A DNA stretch of 64,000 bases from Eubacteriaceae bacterium (GCA_017531485.1 JAFXKY010000052.1:20442-84441), one strand, 5' to 3'; shown: positions 1-9,135, numbered from the stretch's first letter. Notes: generated by a model from the letters alone, not told the origin. Program-made: numbers and translations.

Positions 1-109
1 CGAAGGATACGGAGTGAAGAGGGAAAAGGCAGAATTTGACGACCTGAAAAAGATCAGTGTTGAAACAGGGCTTTCAATTGATGAAATAAAATCTCAGATC
101 GAAGAATAA
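1..109 (+). CDS. larC: C-terminal end of a LarC-like nickel-insertion protein (partial)
   Basis: The window opens inside a reading frame (codons from position 2) that ends at TAA 107-109. The 35 visible residues include GYGVKREKAEFDDLKKIS and ETGLSIDEI. This resembles the conserved tail of LarC (DUF111), which inserts nickel to complete the nickel-pincer cofactor of lactate racemase and related enzymes. Only the tail is visible, so the assignment rests on a short pattern recalled from the family. The next gene starts 15 bases later behind a good SD, so the two could be co-transcribed. Confidence 0.55.
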   Translation, partial: EGYGVKREKAEFDDLKKISVETGLSIDEIKSQIEE

Positions 110-124
110 ACTACGGAGGTATAC

Positions 125-2215
125 ATGAAGAGAATTTTATCACTCACATTCTTACTGCTCATCTTCATGTCGGTTTTTCCGGCAAGCGTATTTGCTCAGT
201 GGGCGATCCTTGATCCGGCAAAAGCCAAGGGCAGTAACTACACCCAGTCCGATGCATACGCAAAGGCCCTTGATGCGGTATTCGCAGGAGACATCGACAT
301 TTACAAGGAGATCGGCTGCAAGACCGAGCAGAATATGAAGCTCGGATACTCAATGAGTACCTCAACGAAATATTATATCAAGAGCAAAGCCACAGGAACT
401 GTATATTGGGGGATGCAGTGTTATGCATATGCCAATGCTGTCTATAACAAGCTTTTCGGGGAAATGCCATATCAAGGACTTTCCAAATTCCATCATTCAA
501 GATATGTAATGAAAGGCAGTGGCGGAAAGAATACTCTTTCATATCAGGAATTTGTCAATGCGGGAATAAGAAGCGGAGCTTACATAAGGACAACACCGAA
601 TTCCAATAACTCCTATAACGGCGGCGACGGACATTCGATGGTCCTTCTGAGCTATGACTCAAAAGGCGTTGTTTACATCGAAGGCAACTCTGACGGAAAA
701 GGGCTTGTAAGGATATTCAACCAGACATGGGAAGAATTCAACAAGACGGAGCTCAAAGGCGTAAAGAGATATCTCTGTCATATCATTCAGGCAAACGACA
801 GCTATTACGAACAGCATTATCCTGAAAACGTTGAAGAAAAGGCATACATCGCGCAGTGCGAGTTTTATCCTTCTTCATATAAGATCAAGGCTGTTAATCC
901 CGCAAATCTGAGAAATATGCCCTGTAACTCAAATACAAATGCAGCATCAAAAATTCTTGTGAATGAACTTCCTGTTGGAACAACATTCACCGCAACGGGA
1001 ATTTATAAGAATACGGAAGGCAATTATTGGTACAGAGTATTATACAACAACAAAACATATTATCTCTATGCCAAGAACACAACAGCTGTCGAAATTATTC
1101 CTGATGCTGTTCTTACGGGAGCGAAATATCCGACGACGCTTATCAAAGGAAATTCGTATACGCTTGAAGGAAAAGTATCTTCCACATATTCAACTCTGAC
1201 ACACCTTACAGGTCAGGTACTGAATTCTTCCGGAAAGGTTGTCGGTTCAAAGCAAGTCAAAGTCACCAACAACTCTTATTCCATCAAAAACAGCGAACTT
1301 GATACCTCAATTAAGTTCGGAAGCCTTGTTGACGGAAAATACAGACTTGTGCTTCTCGCTGATGTAATGACGTACTATGTTTCAAATACTCAGAAGCTCG
1401 AAGGTGTCGGTGTTTGTCAGACTCTTCTCAATAAGGAATTCACAGTCCATGAACATAAATATTCCGCATCAGGTTACGAATCAGCTCATCCGCACCGTGC
1501 TATGTCAAAATGTTCCTGTGGAGATGTAAAATACGGTGCTGCGAACTACAAAACGAGCGTGAAAGTCACGGCTCCGAGCTGCAAGGCGGAAGGAAAGAGG
1601 GAAACTGTCTGCGCAACGTGCGGATATGTTGAAAATACGGAGATTCTCGTAAAGCTCACGCATGGCGAAACTTATGAAAAAGTAATTAATCCGACGTGCA
1701 GTGTGGAGGGAAGAAAAGAATATCGCTGTAAAGTTTGTGATGCGGTGGTATCATACGATATTATCCCAAGGCTCAGCCACAGCGGGATCCACACAGAAGT
1801 GACTGATGCGACTTGCAGTAAGGAAGGTAAGAAGGAATCTATCTGCGGAGTATGTAACGAAGTTCTTGCGACGGAAGTTATTCCGAAAAAATCACATACG
1901 ATTACCGTCATAAACAGCTCTCCGACATATTCGGGAGATAAGTACTGCAGTGTATGTGATACCGTTGTCGAAAAAGGAGACATCATCGAAATAATATATT
2001 TTCTTGGGGATGTGAACAGTGACGGCAAAGTAAATGCTCTCGATGCAACACAGATCCTGCGTTATGCCAACAATAAATCCTCCGTTCTTACGGGATGCGT
2101 AAAGGGGGATGAAAAGTTCCTTTCTGCGGATGTAAACAAAGACGGCAAAATCAACGCCCTTGATGCAACGCAGATACTGAGATATGCGAACAATAAAAGT
2201 TCGGTTCTGAAATAA
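125..2215 (+). CDS. Secreted dockerin protein with cysteine-peptidase-like domain and CxxC repeats
   Basis: A 696-residue exported protein whose start follows GGAGGT at 115-120. It has a signal peptide at about 1-24. Residues 25-235 resemble a papain-like or CHAP-like fold: Cys99 sits in WGMQCYAYANAVYN, His170 in GGDGHSMVLL, and VVYIEGNSDG follows. Residues 250-325 are SH3-like (NLRNMPC, WYRVLY) and 330-440 form a beta-rich domain. Residues 445-615 carry repeats of the type C-x2-EG-x5-C-x2-C. Residues 628-696 form a type I dockerin with two 12-residue calcium loops (D629-D640 and D669-D680), each followed by ATQILRYANN. Dockerins bind cohesins on scaffoldins, so the protein probably joins an extracellular complex. 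Peptidase or amidase activity is inferred. The next gene encodes a shorter relative. Confidence 0.85.
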   Translation: MKRILSLTFLLLIFMSVFPASVFAQWAILDPAKAKGSNYTQSDAYAKALDAVFAGDIDIYKEIGCKTEQNMKLGYSMSTSTKYYIKSKATGTVYWGMQCYAYANAVYNKLFGEMPYQGLSKFHHSRYVMKGSGGKNTLSYQEFVNAGIRSGAYIRTTPNSNNSYNGGDGHSMVLLSYDSKGVVYIEGNSDGKGLVRIFNQTWEEFNKTELKGVKRYLCHIIQANDSYYEQHYPENVEEKAYIAQCEFYPSSYKIKAVNPANLRNMPCNSNTNAASKILVNELPVGTTFTATGIYKNTEGNYWYRVLYNNKTYYLYAKNTTAVEIIPDAVLTGAKYPTTLIKGNSYTLEGKVSSTYSTLTHLTGQVLNSSGKVVGSKQVKVTNNSYSIKNSELDTSIKFGSLVDGKYRLVLLADVMTYYVSNTQKLEGVGVCQTLLNKEFTVHEHKYSASGYESAHPHRAMSKCSCGDVKYGAANYKTSVKVTAPSCKAEGKRETVCATCGYVENTEILVKLTHGETYEKVINPTCSVEGRKEYRCKVCDAVVSYDIIPRLSHSGIHTEVTDATCSKEGKKESICGVCNEVLATEVIPKKSHTITVINSSPTYSGDKYCSVCDTVVEKGDIIEIIYFLGDVNSDGKVNALDATQILRYANNKSSVLTGCVKGDEKFLSADVNKDGKINALDATQILRYANNKSSVLK

Positions 2216-2230
2216 ATTATGTTCTGAAAA

Positions 2231-2255
2231 TCCGGGAATAAACTCCCGGATTTTT
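2231..2255 (+). terminator. Rho-independent terminator after the first dockerin gene
   Basis: TCCGGGA (2231-2237) pairs perfectly with TCCCGGA (2244-2250) across a 6-base loop and is followed by TTTTT. Confidence 0.85.
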
Positions 2256-2368
2256 CTGTTATGAAAAATGTTTAATAATGCTGACCGGTATGCCCGTTGA
2301 CGATATGTATAAAAATAAAAGCAAAAACAGAGAAATTGTCTTGATTTCAATGTTTTTGCTGAATAATA

Positions 2369-2397
2369 TTGATCTGTTTATTGATATGTTTTATAAT
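2369..2397 (+). promoter_or_regulatory. SigA-type promoter of the second dockerin gene
   Basis: TTGATC (2369-2374), a 17-base spacer and TATAAT (2392-2397) lie 30 bases upstream of the ATG at 2427. Confidence 0.65.
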
Positions 2398-2426
2398 TAT
2401 ACCATAAATTGAAAAGGAGCCAGAAT

Positions 2427-3926
2427 ATGAAGAAAATACTGAGTCTGTTTTTAATTTTGTTTGTTCTTGCAGCGGTGTTGCCGGCGAATACTTTTGCCGC
2501 TGAAAGCGATGTTGAAGCGTACCTTGGAAAATGCACACAGCTTCCGTCCTCCGCGGTGTTTCAGGCTAAGAAAGGAAAGGAGATAACCCTTAATTTCAGA
2601 AATATGCCCTGCAGCGAAGATACAAACAAGGCTTCGGAAATTCTATTTTCCGTGACTTATAAAAAAGACGATCCCCGCACGGACTTTACGGCAACGGCAT
2701 TTTATATCAATACGGAAGACAACGGATGGTATAAAACCACATATAACGGTGTGGAATGTTATGTATTTGCCGACAACACTCAGTCTTCGGGAGGATATGC
2801 AAACGCCACCACAACCGGCATGAAATACCCTACGGAGCACTTTCTCGGAAAGAAGTTTGATCTCGAAGGAATCATCAGCGTTACCGGTTCAAGACTGATC
2901 GCTCTTGAAGCGAATCTGGTTCGTGTGGAAAACGGAAAAAGCGAAACGATCACTACCTGTAAGGAAGAAGACAGCAGTCTTCTTTCCGGTGGCACATTCA
3001 ATATCAAGGGAAGTATGCTTGCTTCGAAATTTAAATTTGAGGAACTTCCGGAAGGTAATTATTACCTTAATTATGTGATTTACGTTAACGGATATTATGT
3101 AGACAAAGACGGTCACAGAAAGATTTATACCGCCGACAAAGCCATCCTCATGGAAGACTTTACCGTAACGGAGCATATCTGCAAGTTTGAGAAAACTCAT
3201 ACCACCACATCATGGCATCCTCACAGGGAAACGGAAATATGCCACGGATGCGGAGAAGAAAGGGAAATTGAAGGAACAGAAACCTTCACAACAAAGACAA
3301 AGGTTATAAAGGCGGCAACGTGTTTGCAGGAAGGAAAGCTTCAGGAACTCTGCGTGCGCTGTAATTCAATTCTCGGAACGGAGGTTATTCCGAAAGAAAA
3401 TCATACTCCCGTTACAGTAAACAAGACAGATACTTATACCGGAGATGTGGTTTGTTCGGTATGTAATACTCTTCTTGAAAAAGGAACAGACATCACCGAT
3501 CATAAGCACAGACCGGTTCATACGGGAGAATATGAAGATGATCATCCTCACAGAGAAATAATCAGATGTTTCTGCGGTATGGAAAGCTATGGTGAAGAGC
3601 ATTTTGAAACGGAAATCATAAACAAGACGGATGTATATACCGGTGATGAGGTATGTGTAACCTGCGGTGAAGTGGTTGCCGGAGGCGAAGAAATCGTTGA
3701 GAAAGAGTATGCGTCAGGGGATGTGAACAGTGACGGCAAAGTAAATGCCCTTGATGCAACACAGATCCTGCGTTATGCGAATAACAAATCTTCCGTTCTC
3801 ACAGGATGCGAAAAGGGATCGGCTATGTTTATGACGGCGGATGTGAACCGTGACGGTAAGATCAATGCACTTGACGCTACACAGATCTTGCGTTATGCAA
3901 ACAACAAATCGTCAGTACTCAAATAA
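2427..3926 (+). CDS. Secreted dockerin protein with SH3-like domain and Cys repeats
   Basis: A 499-residue exported protein. The ATG at 2427 is chosen because AAGGAG (2414-2419) lies 7 bases before it; an upstream in-frame TTG at 2409 would precede the SD. The signal peptide ends near TFAA. It lacks the N-terminal Cys/His domain of its neighbour but shares the SH3-like segment (NFRNMPC, GWYKTTY), the beta domain and Cys modules with the pattern HPHR-x4-C-x-CG. The C-terminal dockerin is almost identical to the neighbour's (GDVNSDGKVNALDATQILRY and a second loop). The pair probably arose by duplication and both products are probably presented through a cohesin. Ligand or substrate is unknown. 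Confidence 0.85.
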   Translation: MKKILSLFLILFVLAAVLPANTFAAESDVEAYLGKCTQLPSSAVFQAKKGKEITLNFRNMPCSEDTNKASEILFSVTYKKDDPRTDFTATAFYINTEDNGWYKTTYNGVECYVFADNTQSSGGYANATTTGMKYPTEHFLGKKFDLEGIISVTGSRLIALEANLVRVENGKSETITTCKEEDSSLLSGGTFNIKGSMLASKFKFEELPEGNYYLNYVIYVNGYYVDKDGHRKIYTADKAILMEDFTVTEHICKFEKTHTTTSWHPHRETEICHGCGEEREIEGTETFTTKTKVIKAATCLQEGKLQELCVRCNSILGTEVIPKENHTPVTVNKTDTYTGDVVCSVCNTLLEKGTDITDHKHRPVHTGEYEDDHPHREIIRCFCGMESYGEEHFETEIINKTDVYTGDEVCVTCGEVVAGGEEIVEKEYASGDVNSDGKVNALDATQILRYANNKSSVLTGCEKGSAMFMTADVNRDGKINALDATQILRYANNKSSVLK

Positions 3927-3932
3927 ACTAAC

Positions 3933-3961
3933 AAGACAGCTCTCTTCAGGGCTGTCTTTTG
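3933..3961 (+). terminator. Terminator of the second dockerin gene
   Basis: AGACAGC (3934-3940) pairs with GCTGTCT (3951-3957) and runs into TTTT. A second hairpin directly downstream serves the opposite strand. Confidence 0.8.
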
Positions 3962-3965
3962 TAAT

Positions 3966-3994
3966 AAAAAATCCGGGTCTGAAGCCCGGATTTT
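3966..3994 (-). terminator. Terminator of zapA
   Basis: ATCCGGG (3971-3977) pairs with CCCGGAT (3985-3991). Read on the minus strand, the hairpin is followed by a T run (the A run at 3966-3970), as expected for the gene ending at 4000. It may work in both directions. Confidence 0.75.
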
Positions 3995-3999
3995 CTATG

Positions 4000-4533
4000 C
4001 TATTCGTCTAATAAGGATTTTCTTGTCTGCACGAGTTCGATCTGCGATTCGATGAGCTTGTTCTGCATTTCCGCGAGAGAGCGTTTGTTCTGCTCAAATT
4101 CGTTTCTGAGGGAATTGAATTTGTTGCGGTATTCTTCGATGAGACCCGTAAGCTCACGGTTTTCAAGTTCCATTCTTTCCAGACGTGTTTCGAGTGTCTT
4201 GATCTTTTCTTCGTTTTCTTCGATCTCTGACATTGCCGTTGAAAGACGGTCTTTGTAGTTGAGCATTATCTGATAACCTTCTTCATCGACCTTTGAACGC
4301 AATCCTTCAAGCTCGTCTTTCGTCGTCAGGAGTTCATCACTGACGTTCAGAAGCGCCAGAACCGCCGCGCTGAAGTTGTTAATGAAAGGATTCGCAGCTT
4401 TGATCTGCTTGACCATGCTATCAACGAAAGATGCAACATTATCAACCCTTTCAGGATCATCATCCGTCAGAACGGAGATGGGACTACCGAGTATATTTAC
4501 AGTAACCTTACGTTTTTCTTTGTTAATATCCAT
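4000..4533 (-). CDS. zapA: Cell division protein ZapA with extended coiled coil
   Basis: A 177-residue cytosolic protein. Residues 1-80 match ZapA (VTVNILGSPISVLTDDDPER, then VASFVDSMVKQIK and AAVLALLNVSDEL). ZapA dimerises and bundles FtsZ filaments at the division ring. The C-terminal half is a long charged coiled coil (about 85-170), much longer than the roughly 90 residues of the basic family and typical of clostridial forms. It lies 90 bases downstream of dnaE on the same strand but has its own promoter. Confidence 0.88.
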   Translation of the reverse strand: MDINKEKRKVTVNILGSPISVLTDDDPERVDNVASFVDSMVKQIKAANPFINNFSAAVLALLNVSDELLTTKDELEGLRSKVDEEGYQIMLNYKDRLSTAMSEIEENEEKIKTLETRLERMELENRELTGLIEEYRNKFNSLRNEFEQNKRSLAEMQNKLIESQIELVQTRKSLLDE

Positions 4534-4562
4534 ATCTTAGTCCTTTCAATAAATGTGAATTA

Positions 4563-4591
4563 ATTATAATGTTTTTTTTTGCGAATTACAA
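4563..4591 (-). promoter_or_regulatory. Promoter of zapA
   Basis: On the minus strand, TTGTAA (4586-4591), a 17-base spacer and TATAAT (4563-4568). The zapA start is 30 bases further on, behind GAAAGGA. Confidence 0.65.
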
Positions 4592-4623
4592 CTGTTTTTT
4601 TTATTTTACGACACCGTATTCGG

Positions 4624-7600
4624 CTAATCTATGAGTTTTACGTTTTCTTTTCCGATCACGCTTCTCATTTTTGCAAGGACAGTCATGTTTCTCGTGACAT
4701 ACAGCTCTTTGGGAACTGAGAATTTCTTTTTATTTTCGCGGTTGTAGATTATTACTCTCACATCCCCGGGATTTTCCTGCATGATGCCTTTGAGTTCTCC
4801 GAGCGCACTGTTTAAATTGCGGTCAAGCATTATCATCACCGACGCCCCTTCGGGAATTACGTTAAGCTGCTTCGGCTTTGGCTCTTCTTTTGGCGGCTGC
4901 TGTGGCGGCGGAGTCGGTTTTTCGGGTGCTTTGGGCTGTTGGGAAGCTCTTTCCTGAGCCTTCTTTGCTGCGTTTTTCACCGCCTGTGATGCGCTTTTTT
5001 TCGAAATCGGCTTGATGGAATATATATCATCTTCGTTTCGCATGTCCGCGACCACGTCGGCAACGATGGAGATGGATTCATCGCGCTTGTTTATCTTACC
5101 TTTGATGAGTACGGGAGCGTCTTCCTTTAAACTGTAATGATATTTTTCATACGTTTTGGGGAATACCGTGACTTCAAAGCTTGAATACATATCCTCAATT
5201 TCCACAAACGCCATGAAGTCGCCTTTTTTCGTCGTGATGGATTTGACGCTGCGGATGAGGGCGCCGACGATTACGGGCATTCCGTCTTCGATCTCGGAGA
5301 ATTTGTCGTGGCTTTCAGCATTTTCATCTTCTTCATCCTCGTCGCTGTTTGGCATGAGGGAAATGAGGTCGGTGGAAGCGTATTTTTCAATGATGTCGTG
5401 GTATTTATTCAGCGGATGTCCTGAAATATAAATTCCGAGGGCTTCCTTTTCGAAGGCGAGAAGCTCGTTCTGTTCGAGCTCTCTGACATTTTTGATCTCC
5501 GGAAGACCGAGAGAAACCGGAGTTTCCGATGCTCCTCCGATCATGTCGAGAAGACTTAACTGACCTTCGATGTTCTGCTTTCTCTGACGTGTGACTCCGT
5601 CGATATAGTCCGAGAAGATCGCAAGAAGATCTCCTCTTCTGTGTCCGAGAGAGTCGAAAGCACCGCTTTTGATGAGGGCTTCGACGCCTCTCTTGTTGAG
5701 GCTCTTGAAGGGCATCTTCTTTACGAAATCCGCAAAGTCGATGAACCTGCCCTTTTCGTTGCGGGCCTGAATGATCTCTTCGACGGCGGTTTCACCGAGC
5801 CCTTTGAGGGCGAGAAGACCGTAGCGGACTTTTCCGTCAACAACGCTGAAACGCTGAAGGGACTCGTTGATGTCGGGAGCGAGAAGACCGATGTCCATAT
5901 CTTTTAAGTTCTGGATATATTTGGCGATCTTTTCATCGCTGCCGATAACGCTTGTCATAAGCGCCGCCATGAATTCTGCAGGGTAATATGTCTTTAAGTA
6001 TGCTGTCTGATAAGTAACGAGGGCATATGCCGCCGCGTGAGACTTATTGAAGGCGTAACTTGCGAAGTCGATCATTTCATCAAAGATCTTGTTCGCGGAA
6101 GCTTCGTCAACGCCGTTTTTTACGCATCCCATAACTCCCTGGGATTCGTCACCATAAACAAAGATCTTTCTTTCCGCCTGCATTACGTCAAGCTTCTTCT
6201 TTGCCATGGCACGTCTTACAAGGTCGCTCTGTCCCATGGAATATCCCGCCAGGTCACGAACGATCTGCATAACCTGCTCCTGATATACCATACAGCCGTA
6301 TGTTACGTTTAAGATCGGCTCAAGTGCCATGTGGGTATACTGAATTCCCGAAGGATTCTTTTTGTTTGCGACGTATGTGTCGATATACTGCATCGGGCCC
6401 GGTCTGTAAAGGGCGATGCCTGCGATGATGTCTTCGAAGGTGTCCGGCTTTAAGTTCTGCAGGAACTGTCGCATACCTGCGCTTTCAAGCTGGAATACAC
6501 CCATTGTGTCACCTCTTGCGATGAGGTTATATACGTTAGCGTCGTCGATGGGGAGAGTGTTGACGTCTAATCTTATCCCTCTTGAATGATATACGTTTTC
6601 GACGGCGTCTTTGATGACCGTGAGGGTTCTCAGTCCGAGGAAGTCCATTTTCAACAGCCCGAGTTCTTCGATTGTCGTCATGGTGAACTGCGTCGCAAGG
6701 TTTCCGTCAACGGCATAAAGCGGAACGTATTCACGGATGGGGATGTCGGTGATAACGACGCCTGCGGCATGGGTGGAAGTGTGTCTGGGAGTGCCTTCGA
6801 GGGCCATGCTGATCTCGATGAGCTTTCCGATTGCTTCGTCGTCTTCCGCCATCTGGGCGAGTTCGGGGTTTTCTTTCAGTGATTCTTCAATGGAGATGCC
6901 GAGCTTTTTCGGAATTGCCTTTGCTACTTTGTCGCAGTCGGAATATGACATTCCGAGAGCCCTTCCGACGTCACGGATTGCGTTTTTCGCGCCGAGAGTA
7001 CCGAAGGTTACGATCTGGGCTACGTTGTTTGCGCCGTATTTATCGACGACGTATTCGATTACCTTGTGGCGGTTTTCGTAACAGAAGTCAACGTCGATAT
7101 CAGGCATTGATACACGTTCGATGTTAAGGAATCTCTCGAAGATGAGGGAATATTTTATCGGGTCGATGTCCGTAATTCCCAAAGCATAACATGCAACGCT
7201 TCCCGCGGCGCTGCCTCGTCCGGGACCTACGGAGATGCCGTGGTCTTTTGCGTATTTGATGAAGTCATAAACGATGAGGATATAATCATTGAATCCCATC
7301 TTGTCGATGACTGAAAGCTCATATTCAAGCCTTTCCATGAGTTCGTCGTCCACCACTTCATAACGACGGTGTACCCCTTCCACAGCCATTTGTCTGAGGA
7401 ATTCCTTGGCTGTAAGGCCACCGGGGACGTCGTAACGTGGGAGGTGATAATTATGAAACTCAAACTCTACGTTGCATCTGTCGGCGATGAGGGCAGTGTT
7501 TGTGATGGATTCGGGAGCATAGGAAAAAAGCTCCTTCATCTCGTCTTCCGTCTTGATGTAAAACGAATCTCCGGAGAATTTCAGACGTTTCGGATCGTTT

Positions 7601-8292
7601 ACCGTTGCGGCAGTCTGTACGCAGAGGAGGATATCGTGATGATATGCGTCTTCCTTGTTAATGTAATGAGCGTCGTTCGTTGCCACAAGACCGAGGGAAT
7701 ATTCTTCCGCGAACTTGATGAGCGTTTCGTTGGCAGTTTTTTCATCTTCCATTCCGTGATCCTGAATTTCGATGAAGAGATTGTCCTTGCCGTAAATGTC
7801 GATGAGCTTTTCAAGGTCTTCTCTCGCCGCGGGGATGTCTCCGCGGATTATTTTCTGCGGAACCTTTCCTGCGATGCATCCCGTAAGGGCGATGAGCCCT
7901 TTGGAATACTGCCTTAACAGGTCAAAGTCAACTCTCGGTTTGCGGTAAAACCCGTCGGTATAAGACGCGGAAACGATCTTGGCGAGGTTGGTATAACCTT
8001 CGTTTGTTTCCGCAAGGAGAACAAGGTGATAATTCTCAAGGTCGATACGGCCTTCTTTCTGGTACATACTTCTTTCACTCATATATACCTCGCAGCCGAT
8101 GATTGGCTTGATGCCTTGTTTTTTACATTCTTTATAAAAATCAATGACGCCGAACATTACGCCGTGATCCGTTATGGCGCAGGCTGTCATTCCCAGTTCT
8201 TTTACTCTCTTTACGAGCTTTTTGATATTGCAGAAGCCGTCAAGGAGCGAAAATTGTGTGTGCACGTGAAGGTGCGCAAATGTATTTTCCAT
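4624..8292 (-). CDS. dnaE: DNA polymerase III alpha subunit (DnaE type)
   Basis: A 1222-residue replicative polymerase. The N-terminal PHP domain (1-210) has the metal-ligand motifs HLHVHT (7-12), TDHG (41-44) and NDAHY (206-210). The catalytic core has GPGRGSAAGS (357-366) and PDIDVDF (397-403), whose Asp residues coordinate catalytic magnesium, then LKMDFLGLRTL. A helix-hairpin-helix segment, an OB-fold region and a proline-rich linker near 1120-1150 lead to a C-terminal domain. Length and order are typical of DnaE1 rather than of PolC, which has an inserted exonuclease. The gene is divergent from the small gene at 8433. Confidence 0.97.
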   Translation of the reverse strand: MENTFAHLHVHTQFSLLDGFCNIKKLVKRVKELGMTACAITDHGVMFGVIDFYKECKKQGIKPIIGCEVYMSERSMYQKEGRIDLENYHLVLLAETNEGYTNLAKIVSASYTDGFYRKPRVDFDLLRQYSKGLIALTGCIAGKVPQKIIRGDIPAAREDLEKLIDIYGKDNLFIEIQDHGMEDEKTANETLIKFAEEYSLGLVATNDAHYINKEDAYHHDILLCVQTAATVNDPKRLKFSGDSFYIKTEDEMKELFSYAPESITNTALIADRCNVEFEFHNYHLPRYDVPGGLTAKEFLRQMAVEGVHRRYEVVDDELMERLEYELSVIDKMGFNDYILIVYDFIKYAKDHGISVGPGRGSAAGSVACYALGITDIDPIKYSLIFERFLNIERVSMPDIDVDFCYENRHKVIEYVVDKYGANNVAQIVTFGTLGAKNAIRDVGRALGMSYSDCDKVAKAIPKKLGISIEESLKENPELAQMAEDDEAIGKLIEISMALEGTPRHTSTHAAGVVITDIPIREYVPLYAVDGNLATQFTMTTIEELGLLKMDFLGLRTLTVIKDAVENVYHSRGIRLDVNTLPIDDANVYNLIARGDTMGVFQLESAGMRQFLQNLKPDTFEDIIAGIALYRPGPMQYIDTYVANKKNPSGIQYTHMALEPILNVTYGCMVYQEQVMQIVRDLAGYSMGQSDLVRRAMAKKKLDVMQAERKIFVYGDESQGVMGCVKNGVDEASANKIFDEMIDFASYAFNKSHAAAYALVTYQTAYLKTYYPAEFMAALMTSVIGSDEKIAKYIQNLKDMDIGLLAPDINESLQRFSVVDGKVRYGLLALKGLGETAVEEIIQARNEKGRFIDFADFVKKMPFKSLNKRGVEALIKSGAFDSLGHRRGDLLAIFSDYIDGVTRQRKQNIEGQLSLLDMIGGASETPVSLGLPEIKNVRELEQNELLAFEKEALGIYISGHPLNKYHDIIEKYASTDLISLMPNSDEDEEDENAESHDKFSEIEDGMPVIVGALIRSVKSITTKKGDFMAFVEIEDMYSSFEVTVFPKTYEKYHYSLKEDAPVLIKGKINKRDESISIVADVVADMRNEDDIYSIKPISKKSASQAVKNAAKKAQERASQQPKAPEKPTPPPQQPPKEEPKPKQLNVIPEGASVMIMLDRNLNSALGELKGIMQENPGDVRVIIYNRENKKKFSVPKELYVTRNMTVLAKMRSVIGKENVKLID

Positions 8293-8432
8293 AGTGTTAC
8301 CTCATATGTTTTAAAGTATATCATAATTCTTCCGTCCGAGAAAGTCCGAAGTCGCAAAATATCACCTTAAAGTTTCTGAAAAATATTCTATATACCGCAT
8401 CTTCGGAATAAATTATAAAAAAGGAGAAGATC

Positions 8433-8642
8433 ATGGACAAATATGATTACATTATGAAATACGTTCCCGGAAGGTCGGAACTTCCGTCTTTGGAAGAAAG
8501 AAGAAAAGATATTGTTGCGGCTGATAGAGAAGATGCAGAGAAGATATTAACCGATGCGGCGCTTTCTGCGATTGAAAGTATGCTGAGTATGTGTGCGATG
8601 GTGTACATGAAATGCATGGAATGGGAGAAGGAAAAATTTTAA
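8433..8642 (+). CDS. Small protein of unknown function (69 residues)
   Basis: A short frame with a convincing start: AAAGGAGAAG precedes ATG by about 5 bases. The product is acidic at the N-terminus (PSLEERRKDIVAADREDAEK) and helical, with a Met/Cys-rich stretch near the end (MLSMCAMVYMKCMEW). There is no signal peptide and no recognised family. The first TTTAATC repeat of the array upstream of the YccF gene overlaps its stop codon. Confidence 0.6.
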   Translation: MDKYDYIMKYVPGRSELPSLEERRKDIVAADREDAEKILTDAALSAIESMLSMCAMVYMKCMEWEKEKF

Positions 8643-8677
8643 TCGGGATTTAATCAGAATTTAATCTTTTTTTAATC
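8638..8677 (+). promoter_or_regulatory. Four TTTAATC direct repeats with exact 11-base period
   Basis: Identical heptamers lie at 8638-8644, 8649-8655, 8660-8666 and 8671-8677, exactly one helical turn apart, upstream of the YccF gene. Same-face arrays with an 11-base period are typical binding sites of OmpR/PhoB-family response regulators. Which regulator binds is unknown. No clear -10 element is visible between the array and the gene. Confidence 0.6.
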
Positions 8678-8688
8678 TTTCTGTGAGA

Positions 8689-8718
8689 AAATTTCACCTG
8701 AAAGGAAAGGTGAAATTT
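8689..8718 (+). promoter_or_regulatory. 11-bp hairpin enclosing the SD of the YccF gene
   Basis: AAATTTCACCT (8689-8699) pairs perfectly with AGGTGAAATTT (8708-8718). The 8-base loop is GAAAGGAA and the ATG follows at once at 8719. The best SD candidates (GGA in the loop, AGGTG in the stem) are both inside the structure, so folding could control translation. Confidence 0.55.
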
Positions 8719-9093
8719 ATGAGAATTCTCGGAAATATAATATGGCTTATTTGCGGAGGGTGGTTTTACTGCCTTTCTTGGTTTGTTTCGGGCTGTCTGT
8801 GGTGTCTGTCTGTAGTGGGAATGCCGTGGGGAGTGCAGTGCTTTAAATATGCAAGGCTGTTTCTCGCGCCTATGGGACTGGAAACTCATTACCGCGGCGG
8901 TCTCTTCAGCGGGATAGCAAATATAATATGGTTTGTCTTTTTCGGAATCCCTCTTGCGGTCGAAGCCGCAGGGATAGGTATCGCGCTCTGTGTAAGCATT
9001 ATAGGTATACCATGGGGAATACAATGCTTCAAGATCGCCGCGTTTTCTCTCATGCCCTTCGGAAGCAGGGTCAGAAGAGAGCATATCTTTTAG
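8719..9093 (+). CDS. yccF: YccF-family inner membrane protein
   Basis: A 124-residue integral membrane protein built of two similar halves. Each contains a hydrophobic segment starting near NIIW and ending in a motif of the type GxPWGxQCFK (VGMPWGVQCFKYA and IGIPWGIQCFKIA), the signature of the YccF domain (DUF307). The start at 8719 gives the usual family N-terminus (MRILGNIIWL); an in-frame upstream codon at 8683 would lie inside the leader. Function is unknown. The upstream repeat array and hairpin suggest tight regulation. Confidence 0.82.
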   Translation: MRILGNIIWLICGGWFYCLSWFVSGCLWCLSVVGMPWGVQCFKYARLFLAPMGLETHYRGGLFSGIANIIWFVFFGIPLAVEAAGIGIALCVSIIGIPWGIQCFKIAAFSLMPFGSRVRREHIF

Positions 9094-9135
9094 CGGCGGC
9101 ACGTGTTTTGTTTGATTTAAAGATAATATTATGAT

